Source: Bin55 sp028819195 (GTDB taxonomy: Bacteria > Pseudomonadota > Gammaproteobacteria > Pseudomonadales > Azotimanducaceae). Taken from it: a DNA stretch of 64,000 bases. Shown here one piece after another: positions 18,747 through 28,346 of the stretch. Position numbers and translations under genes: made by a program. The notes under the pieces are model-generated. The model did no database searches, was not told the DNA's origin, and saw nothing but the letters and a program-made list of their open reading frames with translations. The stretch is from positions 124,001 through 188,000 of the forward strand of contig JAPPMF010000012.1 in NCBI GenBank assembly GCA_028819195.1, given 5' to 3'. Each line of letters begins with the position of its first letter. Within the stretch, counting starts at the first letter, position 1.

Positions 18747-19212
18747 CTACTTTTGTATTTCCGTTCTCATCGCGCTTTCTTTCCTTACATTGCCTGAAAT
18801 TCAACTCGTTTAAGAACCTTTCAAGGGAATAAAGAAAAATTTTATTTACAACGCTACACATAAATAACTCCAACGCGTCTAGATATAAATGGTAGACCAT
18901 GTTTGTGAAAATAATCGCGCGATCAGAACGTCGCCTTATGGGCCTACACTCTGATATTACATCAATGTTCCCGTAGTCACAAAACTTTGCATGCCCTGCT
19001 ATAGTTCTCGATTTGATCATTAAGAGATGTCTCCGTCACACAAGCCTGAATTGTGAACAGATATTGAGTATGGATACTAAGGAAAAATTCTTTCCCTAAG
19101 GTGTTTGGACCGCATTAGGTAATTCCGCAAATCAATTAGTCGCGATCCAAATGTAGACTATCGAAGCGAATCCGTACAAGCAATATGAACGATTGCATTA
19201 AAATTATGTCTT
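18747..19212. other. divergent intergenic region
   Basis: This is the space between the start of the repeat-protein pair (-) and the start of the aminotransferase (+), so it must carry promoters in both directions. A 93-codon minus-strand frame at 18739-19020 ends over the start of the repeat-protein gene, but its composition does not look protein-like. I see no RNA gene or long repeat. Confidence 0.45.
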
Positions 19213-20472
19213 GTGAAAAATGTCGTTGAATTGGTTGAGGCCTTTGCGTCTAAAAGGAAACCAACTACAGTCCCAGAAGACGTCGTTCATCAAAAGAATC
19301 GAGATTCCCTACCCCGCAGCCGAGCCCTAGATCGGCTCGCTAAACTAGATCACTCCGCGTGGCAAGTGCACATTGATGCGATGGCGCGTAAACGAGCTGG
19401 AGAGCCGATCATTGCACTTTCGATTGGCGATCCAGACTTTGCTACACCTGACTACATCCTCGAAAGTGTCACAGAATCTTTACACAATGAAAGGACTCAT
19501 TACACACACCCTGCAGGCGAAATGGTTCTTCGACAAACACTAGCACGAATTGAATCTGAATCGTCTGCCAAAATATTGGATCCAGAACAGTTCACTATTT
19601 TTAATGGTGCAACGGCCGCTATCTACTCTGTGCTAACGGCTATTGGTAGTGAAGGCGACAATGTCGTGACGTGTCAACCAACTTACCTTGGATACGAACC
19701 AACTTTTATGTGTGTTGGGGTAGATCTAAGGACGATTGCGACGAAATCTCCTCACTTTCGATACGATGTGGAACGGGTTGTTGACGCGATTGACGACAAC
19801 ACCATTGGTGTTCTAGTTAACTCCCCATCCAATCCGGTTGGTAACATTGTTTCCGAAGACGAACTAAGACAACTCTATGAAATATGTTCTGCGCGAAATA
19901 TTTGGTTGATTTCGGACGAAGTATATTCTGAACTTTATTATGAACAGGAACATGTTTCGCTAGCAAACGTGATAGAAGATTTTAGAAATGTCGTGGTTAT
20001 CGATAGTCTGTCAAAGTCACATGCGATGAGTGGATGGCGCGTAGGTTGGACGTTGACCAATCATGATTTATCCTTGCATTTACAGAATATTGCGTTGTCA
20101 GTTTTCTTTAGTGGATGTCCCTTTATTCACGACGCCGCAGCTACGGCTCTGAGTGCTCATACACATGACGTGGCTAGTATGCGACAAGAATATCGGAATC
20201 GCCGAGATTACACGATGGAACGCATAAGCCGAATCCCGTCGATTTCTGCAGAAACTCCGGCAGCGGGTATGTTTGTGATGGTTAATGTGCATCAGAATAG
20301 CGATATTTTTGCTCGACGTTTACTTGACGAAACTGGGGTTTCCGTGGTACCGGGAACACCCTCCGGTACAGTGGTACAAGAATATGTCCGTGTAGGTCTC
20401 ACACAACCGATACCACAATTAGAAGAAGCATGGGATAGGATCGAACGCTGGCTTAAAGGGAGAAACACCTAA
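19213..20472 (+). CDS. class I/II aminotransferase, AruH-like
   Basis: This 419-residue fold-type I PLP enzyme starts at GTG. The first 45 residues are an extension without family features. The catalytic domain then begins with SAWQVHIDAMAR and SIGDPDF. The pyridine-ring Asp and Tyr lie in ISDEVYSEL, and the PLP lysine in SLSKSHAMSGWRVGW. NSPSNPVG and the C-terminal GMFVMV and YVRVGL segments are present. The pattern closely recalls Pseudomonas arginine:pyruvate transaminase AruH, but the substrate cannot be fixed from motifs alone. A terminator-like hairpin separates it from the next gene. Confidence 0.85.
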   Translation: MKNVVELVEAFASKRKPTTVPEDVVHQKNRDSLPRSRALDRLAKLDHSAWQVHIDAMARKRAGEPIIALSIGDPDFATPDYILESVTESLHNERTHYTHPAGEMVLRQTLARIESESSAKILDPEQFTIFNGATAAIYSVLTAIGSEGDNVVTCQPTYLGYEPTFMCVGVDLRTIATKSPHFRYDVERVVDAIDDNTIGVLVNSPSNPVGNIVSEDELRQLYEICSARNIWLISDEVYSELYYEQEHVSLANVIEDFRNVVVIDSLSKSHAMSGWRVGWTLTNHDLSLHLQNIALSVFFSGCPFIHDAAATALSAHTHDVASMRQEYRNRRDYTMERISRIPSISAETPAAGMFVMVNVHQNSDIFARRLLDETGVSVVPGTPSGTVVQEYVRVGLTQPIPQLEEAWDRIERWLKGRNT

Positions 20473-20498
20473 CCCAGATTAGTTCAAAAGTCCCACGT

Positions 20499-20520
20499 AC
20501 TCAACAAACATTGAGTTTTT
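20499..20520 (+). terminator. rho-independent terminator after the aminotransferase
   Basis: ACTCAA and TTGAGT form a perfect 6-bp stem around the loop CAAACA, followed by TTTT and a further C/T stretch. It lies 27 bp after the aminotransferase stop and before the peptidase-like gene. Confidence 0.6.
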
Positions 20521-20541
20521 CTCCCCATTAATCGCTAGATA

Positions 20542-21663
20542 GTGACTACATCAGAAATTCCATCTTTGTGGAAGCAAGTTCTCAAGCTTCTTCAATCTGA
20601 AGATTCTTCTGTAAACATAGAAGAACGGCGCTTGCACAGCATCATCACCGACTTCCCGGAGTTACTGAGACCATTAGACGACTGGATTCATTCGTTTGAG
20701 CAAGCAATACAAGTATCTGACGAAGAACTGTACGAGAACGTTAAATCTTGCGCTAGAAAACTCAGCCATACATTAGCATCAAATCGATCCGTTTCAAACC
20801 AGGTCATCGACGATCGACCGATTTACTGGGGACGGTTGATGGGGCAAGTCTTACTACAGCAACGATTGCGACAAGGCAATTTGGATTCACAGATCGCAAC
20901 AGACACACGCGAAGCATTTGAATGGAATTCAAGGAGGGTAGATTACGGTTCGTTCGCTCACGAAAGAAGAATCGTGTTGACTTGCTTTGATCCTTTTATG
21001 CTAGACCGAAATATCACGCAATGCAATCCATCGGCAATAATCGCTTACACCATAGCACAAACACTCTGTCCCGAGTATTCGATAAATGTACTTGCATTCC
21101 CAGTCCGATTTCAAGATTTTGATGAAGATTGTGTCGAAAGAATGCTCAAAACGTTGTACTTCACGAACCCAAGTCTAGTTGTAACTCTGAGCATGGGGAG
21201 AAAACAGTTTGATCTAGAGCGGTTTCCGGGCAATCGTCGCTCGGTTAAGACGTTAGATAACTTGAATGTCTGCGGAATCGATGGTAAGAAATTTCCCACT
21301 TGCGTTGCCGGCGCACCGTCGTTCCTCGAATTTTCACTTCCAGCCGAAGCCATGAAAAAAGCACCGGGACAGTGGCCAGTTATTGACAATCGCCGGGTCG
21401 CGACCGAACGTCACACCGAGTTCTATCCGCAATCGCTAGCTCAACTAACTAGTGAAACTGCTGTACAGGGTTCGGGAGGTGGTTTTCTCTCGAATGAAAT
21501 ATCATACCGCTCCATCTTATTACAGAAAAGATTCGGAAAATCTTTTCCTTTGGGTCATCTCCATGTTCCGAAAGTCAACTCATTCGACACTATTCAGTTG
21601 CAATCAATGTGTAACCAAGCCGAGAGTATCATCAAACTGGCATTGAAAAATTCCAACAACTAG
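20542..21663 (+). CDS. divergent pyroglutamyl-peptidase-like protein (C15 fold) with Ser at the nucleophile position
   Basis: This 373-residue protein starts at GTG. Residues 1-140 form a helical extension that I do not recognise. The rest follows the pyrrolidone-carboxylate peptidase (C15) pattern: LTCFDPF with NPSA, then the catalytic Glu (E226 in FDLERFPGNRR), the GGGFLSNEISY segment, and the catalytic His (H341 in GHLHVP). In the classical enzyme the third segment reads G-T-Y-x-C-N and the Cys is the nucleophile; here it is Ser317. The protein may be a serine variant or a non-catalytic binding protein. The family is normally about 215 residues, so the extension is a second oddity. Confidence 0.65.
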   Translation: MTTSEIPSLWKQVLKLLQSEDSSVNIEERRLHSIITDFPELLRPLDDWIHSFEQAIQVSDEELYENVKSCARKLSHTLASNRSVSNQVIDDRPIYWGRLMGQVLLQQRLRQGNLDSQIATDTREAFEWNSRRVDYGSFAHERRIVLTCFDPFMLDRNITQCNPSAIIAYTIAQTLCPEYSINVLAFPVRFQDFDEDCVERMLKTLYFTNPSLVVTLSMGRKQFDLERFPGNRRSVKTLDNLNVCGIDGKKFPTCVAGAPSFLEFSLPAEAMKKAPGQWPVIDNRRVATERHTEFYPQSLAQLTSETAVQGSGGGFLSNEISYRSILLQKRFGKSFPLGHLHVPKVNSFDTIQLQSMCNQAESIIKLALKNSNN

Positions 21664-21673
21664 GAACTGTCAA

Positions 21674-22921
21674 TCACATATTGATCTCGATTCGTTGATC
21701 TAAAACTACCCAACGTTTATCTTGTGCTTGGGCTAAAACGGACTCTCTTACACCGTTATGGTTGTCTTCACTAAAGCGAAGTTCGTATCCAAACAGATCG
21801 GTGTAAGTTCCAATCGATTCCAATGCTGAAATAAAGCCTTCCGTAGTGACGTTAGGTCCGACTGCTTCTAAAGCTTTAATCACTAAATCAGCAGAACGAT
21901 AACCTTCCATTGCTGCGACATCTGGTTCACTCCCGTAAAGTTCCAGAAACTTGTTGTACCACTCTACTATTTCTTCGTTTTCTTCAGTGTCTGGGTAGAT
22001 CTTAATTAGATGATTAAAAACAAAGTAACCTTCGCCCATTCCTGATTCATGCTCGGCAATCACCGAACCAGCTGCAGCATTACACCCTACCCAATCGACA
22101 TTTTCCCAACCTATCTCGTGCGCTGCTGCGAGAATGCCTAGAGTATCAATTACCACTGTTCCCAACAATACCAGATCACAACCCGCTTGCCTCAATCGTA
22201 ATACATTGGCGGTAAATTCTGTTTCTGTACGATCATGCGATGCTGCATCAATAAATTCAATCCCCATCTCGGCGGTTTGATCTTTGACAGCGGTGTGCGT
22301 TTCCTCGCCGTACTCGTTATTGATATAGGCAACACACGGCTTAGTTCGACCACGTTCTTCGACGAAATACTTGACGGCTGCGCGCATTTCGTAGTAATAA
22401 ATCCCCCGTTGCGTAAACATTAACTTTCGATACGGTTGTGCCATTTTTATTGAACCAGTGAAAGGGAATAGATTAGGAACACCTGCCTCAAACTGTTCAT
22501 CCATGACGGCTAAATTGTTGGGTGTACCCAAAGCCATTAACATTGCGAAAATCTTATCACCGTGAATGAGTTTGTTGGTAATTCGGATCGAATTTTGTGG
22601 GCTGTATTCGGAGTCCTCTGCGATTAAACGGAGTTTTCTTCCGTGTACTCCACCGTCGCGGTTGACCTCATTGAAACGCATGTTGATTCCATTTACCGTT
22701 TCTGTACCGTAACGTGCGATAGGTCCAGAAAGGTCCGTATGAATACCAAACAAAATCTCGTCTTCGGAAACTCCCCGTACGTTGTACTGAGTTTCTGATA
22801 CTGAATCTTGAGTCTCGTTTGAGTCAGTTTCCGTATCGGTACCACAACCGGCAAAAAAGACTAACCCAATGAGAGCAAATGCAAAAGAAATTCGAGTCAA
22901 GTTGGTGTGAATGAACTTCAT
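21674..22921 (-). CDS. branched-chain amino-acid type ABC transporter, periplasmic binding lipoprotein
   Basis: From the ATG at 22921 the protein has about 415 residues. It begins with a short signal peptide ending in a lipobox (LVFFAGC), so the mature protein is probably lipid-anchored. The body is a Leu/Ile/Val-type type I binding protein (Peripla_BP_6), seen in ILFGIHTDLSGPIARYG, NGINMRFNEVNRDGGVHGRKL and LIAEDSEYSPQ. A TTG 9 codons upstream would bury the signal peptide. It is the likely receptor for the LivHMGF-like genes at 25726-29233, although two other features lie between. The ligand is not predictable; such receptors also bind amides, urea or aromatic acids. Confidence 0.88.
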   Translation of the reverse strand: MKFIHTNLTRISFAFALIGLVFFAGCGTDTETDSNETQDSVSETQYNVRGVSEDEILFGIHTDLSGPIARYGTETVNGINMRFNEVNRDGGVHGRKLRLIAEDSEYSPQNSIRITNKLIHGDKIFAMLMALGTPNNLAVMDEQFEAGVPNLFPFTGSIKMAQPYRKLMFTQRGIYYYEMRAAVKYFVEERGRTKPCVAYINNEYGEETHTAVKDQTAEMGIEFIDAASHDRTETEFTANVLRLRQAGCDLVLLGTVVIDTLGILAAAHEIGWENVDWVGCNAAAGSVIAEHESGMGEGYFVFNHLIKIYPDTEENEEIVEWYNKFLELYGSEPDVAAMEGYRSADLVIKALEAVGPNVTTEGFISALESIGTYTDLFGYELRFSEDNHNGVRESVLAQAQDKRWVVLDQRIEINM

Positions 22922-23097
22922 AAAGATATGGTACTCCCTATCTAACACAACAAATATTTTAGGTTTGCTTGGTCAAAGGGCATCTGTCCGTCCAAAATTT
23001 TTTATAAAATCTCTAAAGTCTACAGACACTTATGAACTTGAACAGTTCCTTGTCGGACGTGATACGTTTTGCTTACTAACGAAGGAAAGTAACTGCA

Positions 23098-23571
23098 ATG
23101 AAGAAAGGTGGGGCAGTCCTAATAATTATTGGAGGTTCAATCGGCATAATCGAAGCTATTATATTGATTCTGGGTGGTGCAATAAGTTTACGACTTGGTG
23201 AAGATTATTCTGGTCTATCATTTACTATGGGATGGATCGGTCTACTGTTTTCATTGTCTCTTGTTATATTGGGTTCGTTTGTTATCAGAACTTCAGAACT
23301 GAAAAACACGGAATATTCTTTATGTATTTCAATTGTCGCGGTTTTGTTAGCAGCCGGAGTATTTGTGACAATTCTTATAACAGACATAGAACCCTACAAC
23401 GGGAGTGTCAGTTTCAATGCTATCGGAATATTGTGGGCATCCGGTTGGTATATCGGGACATTTCTCGTTTTCGGTGTGGTTGGATCTATTTTAGCAACGT
23501 TTGGGATTACGTTGCAGGAGTCTGAACCTAAAGAGTCAATGGACGAAGGTCAAACGGCAGCGGAACCGTAA
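23098..23571 (+). CDS. hypothetical four-TM membrane protein
   Basis: This 157-residue protein has four hydrophobic segments, near 5-28, 42-63, 75-96 and 110-138, and a hydrophilic acidic tail. The ATG is preceded by GGAAAG at 8-13 bp, a convincing ribosome binding site. I do not recognise a specific family. The gene sits alone on the plus strand between the binding-protein gene and the acyl-CoA ligase gene, both on the minus strand. Confidence 0.7.
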   Translation: MKKGGAVLIIIGGSIGIIEAIILILGGAISLRLGEDYSGLSFTMGWIGLLFSLSLVILGSFVIRTSELKNTEYSLCISIVAVLLAAGVFVTILITDIEPYNGSVSFNAIGILWASGWYIGTFLVFGVVGSILATFGITLQESEPKESMDEGQTAAEP

Positions 23572-23908
23572 CTGTCAATCTTTTAATGGAATTTAGTTAG
23601 GTTGACAACCTCACTGTTACTGTAAGTTTATCCTCTTTTGGAAACTAACGCTAAATTCCTAATTCACATGCTATCTGCGCAATAAAAAGATTCTTCAGTG
23701 TCTGGTATCGCTGCCATAATGGGTTGTACAGCAGCTTTATTGCTTTTGAAGTGTTGTCTAGTAGCGATCTTTTTGGAAATAAGGAGAACTATCAGTGCTA
23801 CTACGACAATGCAAGTTGCCGACGCAATCAAGTAAAAACACCATGACGTCGTCCGATACTCACAAAGTCTTGATTAACCTTCCAATCGGTCTGGATTAGC
23901 GGAGATTC
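23572..23908. other. intergenic region with one candidate small ORF
   Basis: This stretch lies between the convergent stops of the four-TM protein and the acyl-CoA ligase. A short inverted repeat, AGGTT-GAC-AACCT, lies near 23608 without a T-run. On the minus strand a frame with a clear hydrophobic helix is listed separately. Nothing else is recognisable. Confidence 0.4.
23664..23831 (-). CDS. candidate small one-TM protein (55 residues)
   Basis: A minus-strand frame from TTG at 23831 to TGA at 23664 encodes a hydrophobic helix (residues 2-19), a KK stop-transfer pair, and a 35-residue polar tail with an acidic stretch (PDTEES). The composition looks like a real small membrane protein. There is no visible Shine-Dalgarno, and the frame is open further upstream without a better start. 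It follows the acyl-CoA ligase gene and could be read through from that operon. Confidence 0.25.
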   Translation of the reverse strand: MIASATCIVVVALIVLLISKKIATRQHFKSNKAAVQPIMAAIPDTEESFYCADSM

Positions 23909-25735
23909 TCATGCATACATCTCGTCAATGATGCTAGCATATTTTTGGCTGATCACGTTTCGCTTAAGCTTTTGCGTCGGCGTGAGCTCCTCGTCCTCTG
24001 CATCCAATAACTGATCAATCAATCTGAATTTCTTGATCGTTTCAGCTTGCGCAAATCGTTGGTTGACTCGTTCTACTTCTCCAGCAATGAGATCTAAGAT
24101 CTCGTCCGTATGACACAAACTCTCGTAATTGGTGAATGGTACGTCTTTTTCCTGTGCATATTGAGTTACGTTGTCGTGATCAATCATGATCATACACGTC
24201 AAGTAGGGTCGTTGATCACCAATGACAACGGCATCTGTAATGTATGGGGAAAACTTTAAGTGGTTCTCGATTTCACTCGGCGTGATATTTTTTCCACCCG
24301 CTGTAATAATGATATCCTTCATCCGATCGACAACATACACAAAACCATCGTCATCGATTCGACCGATGTCGCCTGTGTACAGCCAATCCTGGCGAATCGT
24401 GTCAGCGGTTTGCTCAGAACGCTTCCAATATCCTTTGATTACACCTGGACTTCGAATCAGAATTTCATTTTCGGCCGAAAGCGTTACATCGATTCCCTTT
24501 GCTGCGGGTCCAACACTCCCCAAGCGTCGTCTAGATTCCACATTACACGTCGCTATCCCGGTACACTCAGTTTGGCCGTAGAGTTCATACATTGGAAGAC
24601 CTAAAGCCCAATACCATCGAATCAGTTCGGGAGCAATCGGCGCGGCTGCGGTCGACAACCAACGACATTTATCTAATCCTAGCGCTCTTTTAATGTTTCG
24701 TAAAACTAGAAAATTGCAAACCTTAAAGAGGGTTTCTAGAAACATTGGGACCCGCAGGTTGAGCAAGATGCGTTCTGCCCGTGCATATCCTATTTTGAGC
24801 GCAAAGTCATACATACTTTTAGCAAATTTAGTTGACTTTTTTAATTTCAGAGTAACTAGTGAGTGTTGTTTTTCCCAGACTCGAGGGACAGCAAAGTGCA
24901 CCGTTGGTTCTACTTCACAGATGTCATTGATCATAGTATCAGGATCTTCTATGAGATGCACGATCGAGCGTGCTTCAATAACCGAATACACGTAAAACAT
25001 TCGACCCGCGATATGGGCAAGTGGTAAAAATCCTAACTGCCTATCAGTAGGATAAACCGATAAACAATTCTGAATGCAAGTCATCATGAAGATCATATTC
25101 CGTTGCGTGATCATTGCCCCTTTCGGCCTGCCAGTGGTCCCCGAGGTATATGTTAAGATTATGACGTCTTCGGGGGACGCCTTTTGAACCTCGTTTGACC
25201 ACTCACTAGGATGTGCCTCGTCGTATGTTTGACCTAACTCGCGCAACTGCTCAATTGACAAACACATTTCATCGTCGAGGTCTCGCAATCCTTCCATATC
25301 GAAGATGATGATTTTTTCTAGTGTCGGTGTGGTATCACGAACCTGAAGTACTTTATCTAGCTGTTCTTCATCTTCTGCGAAATAAAACTTCGAACCACTA
25401 TCGTTAATGAGGTACTTGACCTGTTGCGGTGAGTCGGTGGCATAAACTCCATTACATATACCACCCACACAAACAATTCCTAGGTCCGTAAACAACCATT
25501 CTTTGTTGATTTCCGATGCGATTGACACAACGTCCGATCGACCTAAACCAAGTGCTTTCAGACCTAACCCGATTTCGCGCGCGTGTGTCCCCCAATCATC
25601 CCAGGTATATTCATTCCAAATACCGAATTCTTTTTCACGCACAGCAACTTTTTGAGAAAAATTCGCGACTCGGTGCATAAACAACTTGGGAACTGTGTCT
25701 GATCCGTTAATCGCAATCGAATCCGTTAACGCCAT
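23909..25735 (-). CDS. long-chain acyl-CoA synthetase-like AMP-binding ligase
   Basis: From the ATG at 25735, with GGAG 7 bp before it, the protein has about 608 residues. It has the ANL P-loop YTSGTTGRPKGA, the YGQTECTG adenylate-binding motif, the YTGDIGRIDDDGF hinge region and the GGKNITPSEIEN segment. It activates a carboxylic acid to its acyl-CoA via an acyl-adenylate. Its ATG overlaps the end of livF by 10 bp, so it is the last gene of the transporter operon. Ligases of this long FadD15-like type recur beside Liv-type transporters, which suggests the imported substrate is a carboxylate that is trapped as CoA ester (inference). Confidence 0.9.
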   Translation of the reverse strand: MALTDSIAINGSDTVPKLFMHRVANFSQKVAVREKEFGIWNEYTWDDWGTHAREIGLGLKALGLGRSDVVSIASEINKEWLFTDLGIVCVGGICNGVYATDSPQQVKYLINDSGSKFYFAEDEEQLDKVLQVRDTTPTLEKIIIFDMEGLRDLDDEMCLSIEQLRELGQTYDEAHPSEWSNEVQKASPEDVIILTYTSGTTGRPKGAMITQRNMIFMMTCIQNCLSVYPTDRQLGFLPLAHIAGRMFYVYSVIEARSIVHLIEDPDTMINDICEVEPTVHFAVPRVWEKQHSLVTLKLKKSTKFAKSMYDFALKIGYARAERILLNLRVPMFLETLFKVCNFLVLRNIKRALGLDKCRWLSTAAAPIAPELIRWYWALGLPMYELYGQTECTGIATCNVESRRRLGSVGPAAKGIDVTLSAENEILIRSPGVIKGYWKRSEQTADTIRQDWLYTGDIGRIDDDGFVYVVDRMKDIIITAGGKNITPSEIENHLKFSPYITDAVVIGDQRPYLTCMIMIDHDNVTQYAQEKDVPFTNYESLCHTDEILDLIAGEVERVNQRFAQAETIKKFRLIDQLLDAEDEELTPTQKLKRNVISQKYASIIDEMYA

Positions 25736-26490
25736 GTTTTTCTCCGCTTCCAACGGCGTTGGCCACGCACACCTGCTTCTTTCATCCCCAGATAAAACTC
25801 CTTTACATCCGTCGAAGCTGACAAACGCTCGCAGGTGTTTTCCATAACAACTCGACCTTGCTCCAATATGTAGCCATATTGCGCCACTTGCAGGGCCATT
25901 TTCGCATTCTGCTCCACTAACAAAATCGACACACTTTGTTCAGTGTTGATTCGCGTGATGATCTCAGAAATTTCGTGAACCAATTTAGGAGATAGCCCAA
26001 GTGAGGGTTCGTCGAACATGATGAGTCTCGGTGTCTGCATAAGCGCTCGACCTATTGCAAGCATTTGCTGTTGTCCCCCTGATAAAAAACCAGCAGATAG
26101 TTTTCTGTGCTTCTGCAGAATTGGAAAATATTCATAAACAACATCTAACCGCGAAAGTTGATTATTGAGACTCCCTAAGCGTAAATTTTCTTCGGTGGAA
26201 AGTAACGGAAATACTTCCCGTCCTTCAGGGACGTGAGCAATACCAAGTCGAACAATCTTGTCGGGTTCTATACCGGTAATATTTTCCCCCTCAAAGTGCA
26301 CCATTCCCTTCGCAGGAAACATTAATCCTGCAATTGTTTTTAAAACCGTAGTTTTACCAGCGCCATTAGCACCTAAAACTGTTACGATTGCACCTTGCTC
26401 CACAACTAAAGAAACTCCACACACGGCGGAAACGGGACCATAATAGGTTTCAATATTTTGAACGCTGAGTAGCGTGGAACTTTCTAGCAT
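25726..26490 (-). CDS. Liv-type ABC transporter ATP-binding protein (LivF-like)
   Basis: This 254-residue ATPase has Walker A GANGAGKTT, the signature FLSGGQQQMLAIGRAL, Walker B RLIMFDEPSLGLSP and the H-loop LLVEQNA, all typical of the LivF subfamily. It overlaps livG by 7 bp and the acyl-CoA ligase by 10 bp. The C-terminus has a short extra basic stretch of about 20 residues (RGQRRWKRRKTWR) not usual for LivF, which also encodes the ribosome binding site of the next gene. Confidence 0.92.
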   Translation of the reverse strand: MLESSTLLSVQNIETYYGPVSAVCGVSLVVEQGAIVTVLGANGAGKTTVLKTIAGLMFPAKGMVHFEGENITGIEPDKIVRLGIAHVPEGREVFPLLSTEENLRLGSLNNQLSRLDVVYEYFPILQKHRKLSAGFLSGGQQQMLAIGRALMQTPRLIMFDEPSLGLSPKLVHEISEIITRINTEQSVSILLVEQNAKMALQVAQYGYILEQGRVVMENTCERLSASTDVKEFYLGMKEAGVRGQRRWKRRKTWR

Positions 26491-27236
26491 CCTAAATAGG
26501 CTTCAATCACTTCAGGGTGGTTTTCGACTTCCTTCGGAGTACCGATGGTCAATAACCGTCCGTCTGCCATTGCTAAAACTCGACTGGCGACTCTCCCGAT
26601 TAACGACATATCATGTTCTACCATCACAATTGTTACATCGAGATCTTGGTTGATGTCCTCGATCCAATGACCTAAATCTTCTGTTTCTTCCGGGTTCAAC
26701 CCTGAGGATGGTTCATCCATGAGCAATAATCGCGGTCGTAAACACAGTGCGCGGCCGATTTCTACAAGTTTTCTAACTCCAAACGGTAGTGAACCGGTAA
26801 CAGCATCTCGGTATTGTTCTAAATGCAACAGATCAATTACATGTTCCGCCGTCTCTCGAAATCGGATTTCTTGTCGACGTGCTAAACCGACAAACAGACA
26901 CTCCGTGACTAAATTCGTCGTACGATGGATATGTTGCGCGATCAAGAGATTCTGTAATACTGTCTCGCGTTCAAATAACTCTACATTTTGAAAGGTACGG
27001 GCGATGCCCTTCTTTGCGACGGCCGACGCCGAAATCTTCGTGATATTGTCATCCTCTAACCAAATCTCTCCCTTATCGGCGTTGTAAAAACGACTGAACA
27101 AATTCAATACCGTTGTTTTACCTGCACCATTTGGTCCAATGATGCTAAAAATGTCTCCTTGATTGACGACAAAAGACAACTGATCAACGGCCTTGACCCC
27201 ACCGAATGCACATGTTAAATTGTCAGCGATCAACAT
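26484..27236 (-). CDS. Liv-type ABC transporter ATP-binding protein (LivG-like)
   Basis: This 250-residue ATPase has Walker A GPNGAGKTT, the ARTFQNVELF Q-loop and Walker B LLLMDEPSSGLNPEE followed by MVEHDM, which are LivG features. The signature region reads LPFGVRKLVEIGRAL in place of the more usual LSYGxQRxLEIARAL, so Q is replaced by V-R. It pairs with LivF to energise the transporter. It begins 3 bp after livM ends. Confidence 0.92.
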   Translation of the reverse strand: MLIADNLTCAFGGVKAVDQLSFVVNQGDIFSIIGPNGAGKTTVLNLFSRFYNADKGEIWLEDDNITKISASAVAKKGIARTFQNVELFERETVLQNLLIAQHIHRTTNLVTECLFVGLARRQEIRFRETAEHVIDLLHLEQYRDAVTGSLPFGVRKLVEIGRALCLRPRLLLMDEPSSGLNPEETEDLGHWIEDINQDLDVTIVMVEHDMSLIGRVASRVLAMADGRLLTIGTPKEVENHPEVIEAYLGC

Positions 27237-27239
27237 ATG

Positions 27240-28346
27240 TCAGTGAACTCTTTCAGTACGCAAGAAGGATCGTTGCCTCTTGAAGGTTTTCTTTCGGTAC
27301 AACGGGAACTGGTTGAAGTACAACAATATTTTTTGCCAGCGACCATAAATGCCTAAAGGTTCAAACACTAAAAATAAAATCAGAATGCCACCAAAAATTA
27401 ACGGTTCCAAGCCACCTCGATAAACCATTGCCTGAGGTAGCCAGCCTTTCAAGACCGAAATGGCTTCTGGCAGAAGTATCAAAAATATCGCACCAAAGAT
27501 CACACCATGGACCGACCCAAGACCACCTACAACTACAAGCATAAGTAACTTGATGGAATCTACGATAGTGAACGAATCGGGGAACAAATGACCAATCTGA
27601 TGTGCCATTAGTCCACCAGCAATTCCAGTCAAAGCAGCAGAAAGTGAAAACGACCGGATTTTGGTTGCGGTTAAATTAACTCCCATTGCTTGCGCCGAAA
27701 TCTCAGAGTCGCGTACCGCAATGAAACTTCTCCCTGTCGGTGCACGCAACAAATTTACAATCAAAAACAGAACAAGCACTAAGATCACAAAGCATACGTA
27801 GTAAAAAATACTCACTTCCGAATCCAAGCCGAAGACTCTAACATCGCTTTGGAGATCGAAACCAAATATCGTAGGATCTGACACTTTTAACCCATTATTG
27901 CCCCCAGTCAGACTCTTCCAATTCTTGATAACTTGTTCGACAATCATCGCAAAGGCTAATGTCGCGATCGCAAGATACACTCCTGTAGTTCGTAACGCGG
28001 CTAGTCCAACAATCATTCCAAAAACACCGCAAGCGATTGCTGCCAAAGGGAGCGAAACGACAAAGGGAATGTGGTACTTGAGTAACAATGTGTGAACGTA
28101 GGCCCCAAGCAATAGGAAAGCCGCGTGGCCAAGACTGACAAGACCTGTATATCCCACTAGTACCATCAGACCCGTACCAGCGATCGCTGAGATAAACAGT
28201 AATGTGAGTTGTGATTGGAAATACGTACCTGCAAAAAGGGGGGCAATAAGCATCACAAGTACAAGTAGGAAGTACCAGAAAAAATGAACACGATCGCGAA
28301 ACACGTCAATGTCGCGGTTGTAACTTGTCTTAAGTACGAACCGCAT
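27240..28346 (-). CDS. Liv-type ABC transporter permease (LivM-like)
   Basis: This 368-residue inner-membrane permease has about nine to ten TM segments. It has the family's GYTGLVSLGHAAF segment, YLAIATLAFAMIVEQV, and the EAA-like region GGLGSVHGVIFGAI. The first 35 residues and the last 45 are polar. Its start codon shares one base with the livH stop codon, so translation is coupled. Confidence 0.92.
   Translation of the reverse strand: MRFVLKTSYNRDIDVFRDRVHFFWYFLLVLVMLIAPLFAGTYFQSQLTLLFISAIAGTGLMVLVGYTGLVSLGHAAFLLLGAYVHTLLLKYHIPFVVSLPLAAIACGVFGMIVGLAALRTTGVYLAIATLAFAMIVEQVIKNWKSLTGGNNGLKVSDPTIFGFDLQSDVRVFGLDSEVSIFYYVCFVILVLVLFLIVNLLRAPTGRSFIAVRDSEISAQAMGVNLTATKIRSFSLSAALTGIAGGLMAHQIGHLFPDSFTIVDSIKLLMLVVVGGLGSVHGVIFGAIFLILLPEAISVLKGWLPQAMVYRGGLEPLIFGGILILFLVFEPLGIYGRWQKILLYFNQFPLYRKKTFKRQRSFLRTERVH

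Noticed and set aside
18739..19020. 93-codon minus-strand ORF overlapping the start of the repeat-protein gene
   Set aside because: Residue composition is not protein-like and no motif is visible; it probably lies in a promoter region.
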